Source: AP-15 sp963772295 (lineage in GTDB: Bacteria > Pseudomonadota > Alphaproteobacteria > ATCC43930 > CGMCC-115725). From it: DNA of 64,000 bases. Every line of letters begins with the position of its first letter. Position 1 is the first letter of the stretch. The notes under the pieces were generated by a model. The model was not told where the DNA came from. It saw nothing but the letters and a program-made list of their open reading frames with translations, and did no database searches. Below are positions 35,928 through 45,411 of this stretch, piece after piece. The stretch is from positions 620,001 through 684,000 of the forward strand of contig CAVYWO010000012.1 in NCBI GenBank assembly GCA_963772295.1, in the 5' to 3' direction. Position numbers and translations under genes: made by a program.

Positions 35928-37280
35928 ATGTCAATCGAAAGCCCGATCATCGACCGCCGGCAACTCGGTCTCCTCGGCGTCGGCCTCGTCGCCGCCGCGG
36001 CAACCGGGGTCGGCGCCCTTCCCGACACCGCGCCGCAGGCGAAAGCGGCGCCGGCGGCGCCCGAGACCGGACCGATCAAGGTCGGCATCATGCACTCGCT
36101 GTCCGGCACGATGGCGATCAGCGAGGTCCCGCTCAAGGACGTGATGCTGATGCTGATCGCCGAGCAGAACAAAAAGGGCGGCGTCATGGGCCGGCAGATC
36201 GAGCCGATCGTGGTCGACCCCGCCTCGAATTGGCCGCTCTTCGCCGAGAAGGCCCGGCAATTGCTGTCGGTCGACAAGGTGGCCGCCGTGTTCGGCTGCT
36301 GGACCTCGGTATCGCGCAAATCGGTCTTGCCGGTCTTCGAGCAGCTGAACGGCATCCTCCTCTACCCGGTGCAATACGAGGGCCAGGAGTGCAGCCGCAA
36401 CGTCTTCTACACCGGCGCCGCGGTGAACCAGCAGGCGATCCCGGCGGTCGATTATCTGATGGACCAGGTCAATGTGAAGCGATGGGTGCTCGAGGGTACC
36501 GATTATGTGTACCCGCGCACCACCAACAAGATCCTCGAAGCCTACCTCAAATCGAAGGGTGTCGCGCCGGACGATCTGATGATCAACTACACCCCCTTCG
36601 GCTATTCCGACTGGCAGGCGGAGGTCGCCAAGATCAAGAGCTTCGGCTCAGCCGGCAAGAAGACCGCGGTCGTCTCGACGATCAACGGCGACGCCAATGT
36701 GCCGTTCTACAAGGAACTCGGCAATCAGGGGATCAAGGCGACCGACATCCCGTCGGTGGCGTTCAGTGTCGGCGAGCAGGAGCTGGCCGGCATCGATACC
36801 AGGCCGCTCATCGGCTCTCTTGCGGCGTGGAACTACTTTCAAAGCGTCGACACCCCGCTCAACAAGGAAGTCGTCGCCGCCTTCAAGAAGTTCGTGAAAG
36901 ACGACAAGCGCGTCTTCAATGATCCGATGGAGGCGCACTACATCGGCTTCAACATGTGGGTGAAGGCGGTCGAAAAGGCCGGCTCGACCGATCACGACGC
37001 CGTAATTGACGCGATGATCGGTGTCGCGCATCCCAATTTGTCCGGCGATTACGCGACGATGATGCCGAACCATCACCTGACGAAGCCGGTGCTGATCGGC
37101 GAGGTGCAGGGCAACGGCCAGTTCAACGTCGTCTGGCAGACGCCGGGGCTGGTGGTGGCCCAACCCTGGTCGCCCTATCTGCCGGAGAGCAAGAACCTGA
37201 TCGGCGACTGGCTGCCGCCGATGTCCTGCGGCAGCTACGACATCGTCGCCGGCAAGTGTCTGGGCGTGCACAAGGCGTGA
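35928..37280 (+). CDS. urtA: Urea ABC transporter, substrate-binding protein UrtA
   Basis: 450 residues. The Tat-type N-terminus has RR at 10-11 (DRRQLGLLGVGL), then IKVGIMHSLSGTMAISE, the standard start of mature UrtA (a type I periplasmic binding protein of the branched-chain amino-acid group). Later landmarks are YPVQYEGQECSRNVFYTGA and SDWQAEVAKIKSFG. It captures urea or short amides in the periplasm for UrtBC. ATG 35928 follows AGGGAGG. It is the first gene of urtABCDE; its stop overlaps the urtB GTG by two bases. Confidence 0.95.
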   Translation: MSIESPIIDRRQLGLLGVGLVAAAATGVGALPDTAPQAKAAPAAPETGPIKVGIMHSLSGTMAISEVPLKDVMLMLIAEQNKKGGVMGRQIEPIVVDPASNWPLFAEKARQLLSVDKVAAVFGCWTSVSRKSVLPVFEQLNGILLYPVQYEGQECSRNVFYTGAAVNQQAIPAVDYLMDQVNVKRWVLEGTDYVYPRTTNKILEAYLKSKGVAPDDLMINYTPFGYSDWQAEVAKIKSFGSAGKKTAVVSTINGDANVPFYKELGNQGIKATDIPSVAFSVGEQELAGIDTRPLIGSLAAWNYFQSVDTPLNKEVVAAFKKFVKDDKRVFNDPMEAHYIGFNMWVKAVEKAGSTDHDAVIDAMIGVAHPNLSGDYATMMPNHHLTKPVLIGEVQGNGQFNVVWQTPGLVVAQPWSPYLPESKNLIGDWLPPMSCGSYDIVAGKCLGVHKA

Positions 37281-38914
37281 ATTTGCGGAGCCGGGGCAGG
37301 GGCCGCCGGCGCTGGTTTGCCCGCTTCCGGATCGGCGCCGCCCTTCTGATCCTGGCGCTGTCGGCGCCCGCTGCGGCGGGTGCCGGCGGTGACCCGTTCG
37401 CGCCGCTTGCCGCCGCCAATTTCGATGCGGTGGCGCAAGCGGTAGAGGCGCTGGCCGTCTCCGGCAACCCGCGCGCCGCCGCGGTCATCGATGCGTTGCG
37501 CGACGGCAAGCTCTTCGCCTGGCGCTGGCCGCGCCCGGGTGCGCCGCTCTATATCCGCGGCGCAACGGGGTTTGTCGATGCCCGCACCGGCGCCCCGATC
37601 GCGGCCCCGACGGCGATCAATCTGCGGCGGATCGTCGTCAACGATTCGGTGCGCGGCGCCATCGAAACCGCCGAGGGTGCGCTCGGCCTCTTCGCCAAGG
37701 ATCGGGCGAAACGGCAAGTTGCGGCCGACGCGCTGTTTCAGGCCGCCAATCCCGCCGCCCTGCCGCTGATCGAGCGGGCGCTCAAGAGCGAACCCGATCC
37801 CGGCATCGCCGACCTGCTGCACAAGGCACGGGCGGCGGCGCTGCTCAAATCCGGCACCGGTGCCGTGGCGGAGCGGCTCGCAGCGGTTGCGGAGCTGGCG
37901 GCGCGGCCGGGTCTGTCGACGCGCAGCCTGCTCGCCTCGCTGTCGGGCCAGCCTCCCGCCGTCGCCGCGGCGATCGGCAGCGCGATCCGGGACATCGATC
38001 GCCGCCTGCAGCTCTGGGGCCTGCTCGAAGCCCTCTATTACGGGATCAGCCTTGGCGCCGTGCTGCTGCTCGCGGCCTCCGGGCTGGCGATCACCTTCGG
38101 CGTCATGGGGGTCATCAATATGGCGCATGGCGAGATGGTCATGATCGGAGCCTACACGACCCTCGTCGTGCAGCGCCTGATCGCGGCCTGTGCGCCGGCG
38201 CTCGACCAGTTGGGCCTCGTCTTCGCCGTTCCGGCGGCGTTTCTCGTCGCCGGCGCAATCGGCATGGTCATCGAGCGCTGCCTGATCCGCTTCCTCTATG
38301 GCCGGCCGCTCGAAACCCTGCTCGCCACCTGGGGGTTGAGCCTGATCCTGCAGCAGGCGGTGCGCAGCATCTTCGGGCCGAGCAACCAGGACGTGACCTC
38401 GCCCGCCTGGGTGAGCGGCGCGGTGCGCCTGGGCGGCCTGGTGCTGACCGTGAACCGGCTGTGGATCATCCTCTTTGCGGCGCTGGTGCTCGGCGCCCTG
38501 ATGGCGGTGCTGCGCTGGGGCGGGCTCGGGCGCAGCATCCGCGCGGTGATGCAGAACCGGCGCATGGCGGCGGCGATGGGCATCAAGACCCCGTGGATCG
38601 ACGCCTTGACCTTTGGCCTCGGCTCCGGCGTCGCCGGCATCGCCGGGGTCGCGCTCTCGCAGATCGACAATGTCAGCCCCAATCTCGGGCAAAACTACAT
38701 CATCGACTGTTTCATCGTCGTGGTCGTCGGCGGTGTCGGCAATCTGTGGGGCACGCTCTTCGGGGCGATGCTGTTGGGCGTCGTCGACAAGTTCGTCGAA
38801 CCGTTCGAGGGCGCCGTGCTGGCCAAGATCCTGGTGCTCGTTTTCCTGATCCTGTTCATCCAGCGGCGGCCGAGCGGTCTGTTCCCGCTGAAGGGCCGGG
38901 CGGCGGAGGCGTGA
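37277..38914 (+). CDS. urtB: Urea ABC transporter permease UrtB
   Basis: 545 residues from a GTG at 37277 overlapping the urtA stop (GTGA), which suggests translational coupling; a GTG at 37256 is the alternative. After a signal-like segment (LLILALSAPAAAGAGG) comes an ~200-residue extracytoplasmic region with HEAT-like helical repeats, typical of UrtB but absent from LivH. Then comes the permease domain from about residue 255 (GVMGVINMAHGEMVMIGAYT). It forms the membrane channel with UrtC. Confidence 0.93.
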   Translation: MNLRSRGRGRRRWFARFRIGAALLILALSAPAAAGAGGDPFAPLAAANFDAVAQAVEALAVSGNPRAAAVIDALRDGKLFAWRWPRPGAPLYIRGATGFVDARTGAPIAAPTAINLRRIVVNDSVRGAIETAEGALGLFAKDRAKRQVAADALFQAANPAALPLIERALKSEPDPGIADLLHKARAAALLKSGTGAVAERLAAVAELAARPGLSTRSLLASLSGQPPAVAAAIGSAIRDIDRRLQLWGLLEALYYGISLGAVLLLAASGLAITFGVMGVINMAHGEMVMIGAYTTLVVQRLIAACAPALDQLGLVFAVPAAFLVAGAIGMVIERCLIRFLYGRPLETLLATWGLSLILQQAVRSIFGPSNQDVTSPAWVSGAVRLGGLVLTVNRLWIILFAALVLGALMAVLRWGGLGRSIRAVMQNRRMAAAMGIKTPWIDALTFGLGSGVAGIAGVALSQIDNVSPNLGQNYIIDCFIVVVVGGVGNLWGTLFGAMLLGVVDKFVEPFEGAVLAKILVLVFLILFIQRRPSGLFPLKGRAAEA

Positions 38915-38945
38915 TGCGCCGGGAACGCGCAATCGAGACGAGGCG

Positions 38946-40070
38946 ATGCGCCGCGAGCGCGTGACCGTGCTGACCTTGGGAGCGGTGCTGCTCGGCGCGG
39001 CTCTGCTTGCCGTCTCCAACCTCGCCATTCCCCAGACAAGCGCCCTGCACGCCCCCGATTTCATGGTGTCGCTCTTCGGCAAATATTTGTGCTACGCGAT
39101 CCTCGCCCTCGCGGTCGATCTGGTATGGGGCTATGCCGGAATCCTGACCCTCGGGCACGCCGCCTTCTTTGCCTTGGGCGGCTACGCGATGGGCATGTAT
39201 CTGATGCGCACGATCGGGGCGCGCGGCGTTTACTCCAATCCGGTCCTGCCCGATTTCATGGTCTTCATCGGCTGGAACAAGCTGCCCTGGTACTGGTACG
39301 GCTTCAACCATTTCTGGTTTGCCCTGCCGATGGCGATGCTGGTGCCGGGAACGCTCGCCCTGGTATTCGGCTGGTTCGCGTTTCGCTCGCGCGTCTCGGG
39401 CGTCTATTTGTCGATCATCACCCAGGCGCTGACCTATGCGCTGATGCTGGCCTTCTTTCGCAACGACATGGGGTTCGGCGGCAATAACGGGATGACCGAT
39501 TTCAAGGAAATCCTCGGCTTTCCGCTCAACCGCAACAGCACGTCGATCGGCTTGATGCTGGTAACGGCTCTGGTGCTGTCGGCGGCCTTTCTGTTCAGCC
39601 GCGCGCTGACCGGCTCGCGCTTCGGCAAGGTGATGGTGGCGATGCGCGATGCGGAAATGCGTACCCGTTTCCTGGGCTACCGCCCCGAAGCCTACAAACT
39701 CGTGATCTGGACGGCTTCGGCCGTCATCGCCGGGATCGGCGGGGCGCTCTATGTGCCGCAGGTGGGCATCATCAACCCTTCCGAGTTCGCGCCGGGCAAT
39801 TCGATCGAGGCGGTGATCTGGGTCGCCGTCGGCGGTCGCGGCACCCTCTCGGGCGCGATCCTCGGTGCGGTTCTCGTCAATCTCGGCAAGACTTGGCTGA
39901 CCAGCGCCTTGCCCGAAATCTGGCTGTTCGCGATCGGCACCTTGTTCATCGTCGTGACCCTGTTCCTGCCGCGCGGGATCATTGGCCTCTTCGCCGGGCA
40001 TCGGCCGTCGATCGCGCGCGACCGGCAATCGGCGGCGGCCGAGGCCGCGGCGCGGGAGGCGGCGGAATGA
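38946..40070 (+). CDS. urtC: Urea ABC transporter permease UrtC
   Basis: 374 residues with about ten membrane segments. DLVWGYAGILTLGHAAFFAL is the LivM-type signature, and YLSIITQALTYALMLAFF and GGRGTLSGAILGA are also typical of UrtC. It pairs with UrtB. The stop overlaps the urtD start (ATGA), and the start is 32 bases after urtB. Confidence 0.94.
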   Translation: MRRERVTVLTLGAVLLGAALLAVSNLAIPQTSALHAPDFMVSLFGKYLCYAILALAVDLVWGYAGILTLGHAAFFALGGYAMGMYLMRTIGARGVYSNPVLPDFMVFIGWNKLPWYWYGFNHFWFALPMAMLVPGTLALVFGWFAFRSRVSGVYLSIITQALTYALMLAFFRNDMGFGGNNGMTDFKEILGFPLNRNSTSIGLMLVTALVLSAAFLFSRALTGSRFGKVMVAMRDAEMRTRFLGYRPEAYKLVIWTASAVIAGIGGALYVPQVGIINPSEFAPGNSIEAVIWVAVGGRGTLSGAILGAVLVNLGKTWLTSALPEIWLFAIGTLFIVVTLFLPRGIIGLFAGHRPSIARDRQSAAAEAAAREAAE

Positions 40071-40810
40071 GCGATGCCCCGCTGCTCAGTCTCGCCGGGG
40101 TCACGGTGTCGTTCGACGGTTTCAAGGCGCTGAACGGGCTCTCCCTCGCGCTGGAACGCGGCGAGATGCGGGCGGTGATCGGTCCCAACGGGGCCGGCAA
40201 GACGACGATGATGGACGTCATCACCGGCAAGACGAGACCGGATTCGGGCAGGGTCATCTTCGGCGCCGATACGGATCTCACGCGGCTCGACGAGCCGGCC
40301 ATCGCCCGGCTCGGCATCGGCCGCAAATTCCAGCGACCGACGGTGTTCGAGCCGCTGTCGGTGCGGGAGAACCTGCTGTTGGCGCTGGCCGGCGACCGCG
40401 GTCCGGGCTTTGCGCTGTGGGCGCGCGAAACCGCGGCCGAGCGGGCGCGGATCGCGGAACTTCTGGCGACGATCCGGCTCACGCCCGAGCGCGCCCGACG
40501 CGCCGCCGAACTGTCGCATGGCCAGAAGCAATGGCTCGAGATCGGGATGCTGCTCGCCCAGGAGCCGCAATTGCTGCTGGTCGACGAACCGGCCGCCGGG
40601 ATGACCGACGCCGAAACCGCGCAGACGGCGGAATTGTTGCGCGACATCAACCGCACCCGCAGCGTCGTCGTGGTCGAGCACGACATGGCCTTCGTGCGCG
40701 CCCTCGACGTCAAGGTAACGGTGCTGCATGAGGGCTCGGTGTTGGCCGAAGGCTCGATCGACGCGATCCAGAACAACCCCCGCGTCGTCGAAGTCTATCT
40801 CGGGCGGTGA
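40067..40810 (+). CDS. urtD: Urea ABC transporter ATPase UrtD
   Basis: 247 residues. Walker A GPNGAGKT at 39-46, ABC signature ELSHGQKQWLEIG, Walker B LLLVDEP, switch His in VVEHD. It matches LivG-type ATPases; the LSHGQKQWLE signature is typical of UrtD. It energises urea import on the cytoplasmic side with UrtE. ATG 40067 overlaps the urtC stop, and urtE starts 3 bases after its stop. Confidence 0.94.
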   Translation: MSDAPLLSLAGVTVSFDGFKALNGLSLALERGEMRAVIGPNGAGKTTMMDVITGKTRPDSGRVIFGADTDLTRLDEPAIARLGIGRKFQRPTVFEPLSVRENLLLALAGDRGPGFALWARETAAERARIAELLATIRLTPERARRAAELSHGQKQWLEIGMLLAQEPQLLLVDEPAAGMTDAETAQTAELLRDINRTRSVVVVEHDMAFVRALDVKVTVLHEGSVLAEGSIDAIQNNPRVVEVYLGR

Positions 40811-40813
40811 GCG

Positions 40814-41509
40814 ATGCTGTCGGTCGAAGCCCTCGAACTCTATTACGGCGCCAGCCAGGTCCTGCGCCGGGTCAGCCTCGACGCGAAAAAAGGCGAGGTG
40901 ACCTGCATCCTCGGCCGCAACGGCGTCGGCAAAACCAGCCTCTTGCGCGCGATCTTCGGCCTCAACCCGATCCGCTCGGGCCGCATTCGCTGGGAGGACC
41001 GGGAGCTGACCGGGCTGGCGCCCTATCAGCGGGCGCGCGCCGGCCTGGCGCTGGTGCCGCAGGGCCGCGAGATCTTCCCGCGTCTCACGGTACGCGAGAA
41101 CCTGGAAACCGGCTTTGGCACGCTGCCGCGGCGCCTGCGGCGCATCTCCGACGAGATTTTCGCGCTGTTTCCGGGCTTGAAGGACATGCTGCGACGGCGC
41201 GGCGGCGACCTTTCCGGCGGCCAGCAGCAACAGCTGGCGATCGCCCGCGCCCTGGTCATGCGACCGCGGCTGCTTATTCTGGACGAGCCTACCGAGGGCA
41301 TCCAGCCCTCGATCATCAAAGAGATCGCCCGCGTCATCGAGCGCCTCGCCGAGCGCGGCGACATGGCGATCCTGCTCGTCGAGCAGTACTTCGAATTCGC
41401 CCGCGACCTTGCGTCGTCCTACCTGGTGATGGAGCGTGGGGAGATCGTGCTGTCCGGCCGCCGTGCCGACATGAACGAGGCGGCGGTGCGCCATTACCTG
41501 ACGGTCTGA
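40814..41509 (+). CDS. urtE: Urea ABC transporter ATPase UrtE
   Basis: 231 residues. Walker A GRNGVGKT at 34-41, signature DLSGGQQQQLAIARAL, Walker B LLILDEPTEG followed by IQPSIIKEI, all typical of UrtE (LivF type). It closes the urtABCDE operon. A 78-bp piece matching its codons for RGDMAILLVEQYFEFARD and the next few residues recurs at 44023-44100. Confidence 0.94.
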   Translation: MLSVEALELYYGASQVLRRVSLDAKKGEVTCILGRNGVGKTSLLRAIFGLNPIRSGRIRWEDRELTGLAPYQRARAGLALVPQGREIFPRLTVRENLETGFGTLPRRLRRISDEIFALFPGLKDMLRRRGGDLSGGQQQQLAIARALVMRPRLLILDEPTEGIQPSIIKEIARVIERLAERGDMAILLVEQYFEFARDLASSYLVMERGEIVLSGRRADMNEAAVRHYLTV

Positions 41510-41720
41510 GCGCGACCCGCCCGAGCGTGGCGGGATTGCCCCCGATACCGGACAACCGCCGCGACCCATGCGGCGAGGCCGCCGTGGTCGCGCGCCGAAG
41601 CGACCCAATAGAACGCTCTATCGTTCCCTGTTCGACGGGAAAAAACTGGGGAAAACCCCCGTTTCCGGCCGGGGCCGCGTCAAAATATCATTCTGGATCA
41701 ATCACTTGCCCTGGCGAGAT

Positions 41721-41781
41721 AACAGGGAAATAATTCGCAGGAACAGGGAATTAAATCTGCAGAACAGGGAAATAAGAGGGA
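41721..41781. repeat. 21-bp tandem repeat, three units, starting aacaggga
   Basis: Units begin at 41721, 41742 and 41763, each starting AACAGGGAA, with diverged second halves. Strings of aacagggaa units are common in intergenic DNA of rhizobial genomes. There are no unique spacers, so it is not a CRISPR. Confidence 0.75.
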
Positions 41782-42207
41782 AAACCCGAACCGGCTGGTT
41801 CGCACCGGCACAAAGGTACCGACAAAATCCCGATCGTGACCCAAATCATAGTCGTCGATCTGGACAGAAATACGGCGAGGATGTTCGGGCCTACACGCCC
41901 CGCTGCGCGCCGCAAGGAACCGGGTCGAGCAGACCATCGACAAGAGACGCGCAAAGGCGGTCGAAGATTAGTTAGTCCCCACCGGCAGGCGCCGACCCGC
42001 CAGGCATGAAACCCGTGCCTGTCTCTTTTATTTTACACAGACCAATTATCGCGCGATCCGCGAGGAAGGGGAGCGAGTTCGGAACGCGTTTTCGCGGATT
42101 GGCCTCGACTATCCGGGCGCGAGGAAGATGCGATCCGGATCGGGTTGTTAGTCGCCGCCGTTGATCGCCGATCGGGAGCGCGTCATCGCCGCGCTCAAAA
42201 ACTCACA

Positions 42208-42245
42208 ATTGTATTCTGGTAGACACGATTGTATCCTGGTAGAGA
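42208..42245. promoter_or_regulatory. Two direct repeats ATTGTAT[T/C]CTGGTAGA
   Basis: Copies start at 42208 and 42228, 20 bp apart, that is about two helical turns, so two proteins would bind on one face of the DNA. They lie about 110-150 bases before the GloVer gene start at 42358. Possible operator; the regulator is unknown. Confidence 0.4.
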
Positions 42246-42357
42246 TGTATTTGCCACAACGATAGATTGTTCGCTTGTCGAACTCGATACAACTTGACGA
42301 CGCGAAACAAAGGTGGCGATCATCAACTCAGCTATGAGATGCGAATGGGGTAAGGTG

Positions 42358-43720
42358 ATGCCGCGAATCTTGATCAGACTAGTCCTTCTCACAGCATTGC
42401 TGACGATTGCCGGCGCACGGAGCGGTTCGGCGGCGGCCCTGAAGGCGATGCCTTTCCCGTCATTTGCGGGGGGCAGCCTGCGACCCGCATGGTTCCGATC
42501 CCGTTTCCGGCGTGATCGTGGACGCGGCGGGGAACCTCTATGGCACAACGCCCGTCGGCGGTGAAGCAAGTGAACCAGCCGGCACTGTATTCGAACTGAC
42601 GCGCCACGGCGCCAAATGGACAGAAACCCTCTTACATAGCTTTTGCTATGGTTTAGAGTGTAAAGAGAAAGGGGACGGTAAGTCTCCAGAAGGCAACCTG
42701 TTCATGGATCGGGCGGGTAACCTCTACGGCACGACAGGGGGTGGCGGCAAATATGACGAAGGAATAGTTTACGAACTGACGCCTGCCGCCGGGGGGGAGT
42801 GGACAGAGACGATCCTTTACAACTTTTGTGCGGAGGGCGGCGGGGAGTGCACCGATGGGAGCGAGCCTACCGCTGGCGTGATCATGGATGCGGCCGGCAA
42901 CCTCTATGGCACAACGTATAGTGGCGGCACGGCTGGTGGCGTGGGCAGCACTACTTACGTGGGGACGGTGTTCGAACTGACGCGCCACGGAACCAAGTGG
43001 ACACACACCATCCTATATAAATTTTGCGAATACCCCTGCGACGGTGCTGCCGGCTACGAGCCTCTGGGTGCCCTTATCATGGATCCGGCGGGTAACCTCT
43101 ACGGCACAACGTCTAATGGCGGCGGCGAGATTAGGGGCGGCACGGTATTCGAACTGACACCCAACGCGCACGGTGAATGGACAGAGAAGACTCTCTACAC
43201 TTTTTGCTCGATGGGTGGAGACGCATGCATCGATGGTGCCGATCCTTACGCTGGCGTGATCATGGACAGAATGGGCAACCTCTATGGCACAACCTCTATC
43301 GGCGGCAATAATAGCGGCGGCGGCACGGTGTTCGAACTGACCCCCGACGCCGGGACATGGACAGAGAAGGTTATCGCCAACTTTTGCTTTTCTTCGACTT
43401 GTTCCAACAAGACTGGCGAGGCACCAGAGGCCGCTTTGACCATAGATAAAGCGGGAAACCTCTATGGCACAACGTATAGCGGCGGCAATTACGCCGGCGG
43501 CACGGTGTTCGAATTGACACCGACTAACGCGGCCAAAACCACATGGAAAGAGAAGCTTCTGGCTAGCTTTTGCACCCCTATGTATTGCACCACCGACGCC
43601 GCCGGCAACCACCCCTCGGCTGGCGTGACCCTCGATAAGGCAGGGAATCTCTATGGCACGACGCCCTCTGGCGGCCCCTTTGGCGTCAATTTCGGCGCGG
43701 TGTTCCAACTGAGCCCGTGA
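42358..43720 (+). CDS. GloVer tandem-repeat secreted protein (one frameshift)
   Basis: The ATG at 42358 opens a clean signal peptide (MPRILIRLVLLTALLTIAGA). After FPSFAGG the frame shifts by one near 42470, in a run of six G, and then continues through at least seven GloVer units (core GNLYGTT about every 55-65 residues, with GTVFEL after each) to the stop at 43720. Each unit also has a Cys pair around NFC/SFC...C, so disulfides are likely. The function of the family is unknown; it is thought to be exported. The shift may be a sequencing error or a slippage switch, since the remaining 418 codons are uninterrupted. Confidence 0.8.
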
Positions 43721-43879
43721 TGCAGAATCGAGAAAGGTTCGGGGTTTCGCATGGGAAAGGCGGTCAATGGAACCCTGTGGGGCGCGGAGGGGTTTTAGGT
43801 ACTCCCAGAGATATCGGTGACGGCCGCCGCGAGGCATTCTCGAATTGGGTCAATTTGCGCCATAAAGTCGCAATTATCC

Positions 43880-44022
43880 CTCGGCGGGCAATCGAGCAAT
43901 CGGTAGCGGCGCGAAGTCCGGCAGCCCCTCTACAAGGCCTCTGGCGCGCAGCCTGGAGAGATCGTGGCGCACCCGGCCGAGGCTTTGCGGTTCAACGGCG
44001 ACGCCCAGGGTGGCGGTGACGT
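43880..44022 (-). pseudogene. Possible winged-helix remnant
   Basis: The minus strand reads VAVEPQSLGRVRHDLSRLRA, then RGLVEGLPDF, similar to the end of a winged-helix domain (form YDLRRLRxKGLI) seen in proteins of mobile DNA. There is no start and it is cut on both sides. Low certainty. Confidence 0.3.
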
Positions 44023-44100
44023 GCGCGGCGACATGGCAATCCTGCTGGTCGAGCAGTACTTCGAATTCGCCCGCGACCTCGCATCGTCCTATCTCGTGAT
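44023..44100 (+). pseudogene. Fragment of a urtE-like gene
   Basis: 78 bases match 41353-41430 of urtE. Nearly all differences are synonymous third-position changes (for example gcg/gca, ctc/ctg, tac/tat), and the encoded residues are almost unchanged. It therefore comes from a diverged urtE homologue, not a fresh copy of the neighbour. It ends inside the 3' end of the gene at 44089. Confidence 0.8.
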
Positions 44101-45318
44101 TTCCCCGAGTTGATCGCGTACCTCGCCCGTGCCTACGAAATGCGTAAGAAGCCGGTAATTCCGGGTCTCGTGCCGCACCCGGCCGGCCACAATTGCCGGA
44201 TGAATTTCCAGACGCTGTGCGAGCTCCATCACCGCCAGCGACGACGGGTTATCGCGCACGCGGCTGGTGCTCCAAACCTCGCCAGGAATGAGCCCTTCCT
44301 CGGCCCACCCATCGGCTTCATCCTCTTTTGCGTCGCGCCGGACCCCCTCCACGTCTCTAAGCGTTAGGTCGTCGATAAAGGCCTCATTTCGGGTGTTCGT
44401 CATGTGGCGGCCGATATGCGCGAGTTCGTGCAACAGGCAGAACCAGAAGTTATCTAGCCGGTCGTAGCGAAGCGTGAGGCCAACAACGGGCGTCCCGTCC
44501 ACCAATTGCAGAGCCGCACCGTCCAGATGCGTCCGCGGCAGGTGCTCAAGGCAGACGAGGTGAATGCCGTGTTTCGCCAGAAACTCCTGGGCTAGCCGCG
44601 GACCATCGGCCGACCAGCTGAGGCGGGCCACCTTCCGGAGAAATGGCAGATCCACTGTGCCGGGCTTGTACGCCACGGGAAGCCGCGCCGCGTTCGCGCG
44701 GGCCAGCACTTCCCAGCACCAGGTCTTCAGCGCGTAGGGATCGGTTTTCGCATTCGCCCGGGCGCGATCGCTCTTGCCGTAGAGGGCCGTAGGCAGCACC
44801 TGCCCGCCGCCCGCGCGCCGGATCAGATCGCGCATGATTTCCTCGGCGTGGTCCGGCAGGTTGCGGCGCTTTTCGATCCAGCCGCGCTTTGCCATCTCCG
44901 CGAGCGGAAACCGCTTCCAGTCTATGCCATCCAGAGCGCTCGCGAGTTCCACGCCCAGTTGCTGCAAAAGCACGTCCGCGGGAATGCCGAGATCAGCGTG
45001 CAGCGCGCGCGCCATCCGCATCGTGAGCGGGCGCTTGCCTGAGAGAACTTCGGAGACCTTCGCTCGGCTGCCGATGAACGGGATGAGATCGCGCGGGGTC
45101 AGCCCCGCCTGCTCCATGCGGAAGCGGATCGCACCGATCGCGCTCGGGTAGCCCATCGGCACATGCCGGGCCTCGTAGAGCTCGACAAGGTCCGCGAGGA
45201 CATCGAGCTCCTCCGCTTCGGGGGTGCCGGGCTCCGCGTCCATGACCGCGTCGATGCGCGCAAGCGCGGCCTCGTAGTCCGCTTCGGTCCGGATCGCTCG
45301 AATGTTCCTCATGGTCAT
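44089..45318 (-). CDS. HigA-type antitoxin fused to ImmA/IrrE metallopeptidase
   Basis: 409 residues. The N-terminal ~130 residues match HigA antitoxins with an XRE helix-turn-helix (AIGAIRFRMEQAGLTPRDLI, then SGKRPLTMRMARAL). The C-terminal half is an ImmA/IrrE (DUF955) peptidase with HELAH at 297-301 and a downstream Asp/Glu ligand region. Such fusions may regulate by cleaving or binding the repressor part. The start codon overlaps the stop of a HigB C-terminal remnant (ATGA), showing that it was the second gene of a higBA operon whose toxin is now lost. The last bases overlap the urtE fragment. Confidence 0.85.
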   Translation of the reverse strand: MTMRNIRAIRTEADYEAALARIDAVMDAEPGTPEAEELDVLADLVELYEARHVPMGYPSAIGAIRFRMEQAGLTPRDLIPFIGSRAKVSEVLSGKRPLTMRMARALHADLGIPADVLLQQLGVELASALDGIDWKRFPLAEMAKRGWIEKRRNLPDHAEEIMRDLIRRAGGGQVLPTALYGKSDRARANAKTDPYALKTWCWEVLARANAARLPVAYKPGTVDLPFLRKVARLSWSADGPRLAQEFLAKHGIHLVCLEHLPRTHLDGAALQLVDGTPVVGLTLRYDRLDNFWFCLLHELAHIGRHMTNTRNEAFIDDLTLRDVEGVRRDAKEDEADGWAEEGLIPGEVWSTSRVRDNPSSLAVMELAQRLEIHPAIVAGRVRHETRNYRLLTHFVGTGEVRDQLGEITR

Positions 45319-45407
45319 ACCTCCTCCACGTCGATCTTGTCGTATTCCGCATGGATACCGATAAACCGGATATAGACCACACGCCCTTTCTCGTCCGTTT
45401 TTAATCT
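45315..45407 (-). pseudogene. C-terminal remnant of HigB mRNA interferase toxin
   Basis: Directly before the antitoxin gene the minus strand encodes GRVVYIRFIGIHAEYDKIDV-EEV and a stop. This is the typical end of HigB toxins (VYIRFxGTHAEYDxIDxE). The N-terminal two thirds, including the start, are missing, replaced by AT-rich DNA of the next gene. The toxin cannot be made. Confidence 0.65.
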
Positions 45408-45411
45408 TTTG

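Larger units (their letters stand above)
41510..42357. other. 848-bp intergenic region without a credible gene
   Basis: It follows the urt operon. It holds a 21-bp tandem repeat (41721-41781), AT-richer DNA around 42010-42310 and a pair of direct repeats (42208-42245) before the second GloVer gene. Open frames here are short and unlike any family I know. Confidence 0.5.

Noticed and set aside
41721..41781. Three 21-bp units considered as a CRISPR array
   Set aside because: Units are directly adjacent with no spacers, and no cas genes are present; it is a tandem intergenic repeat.
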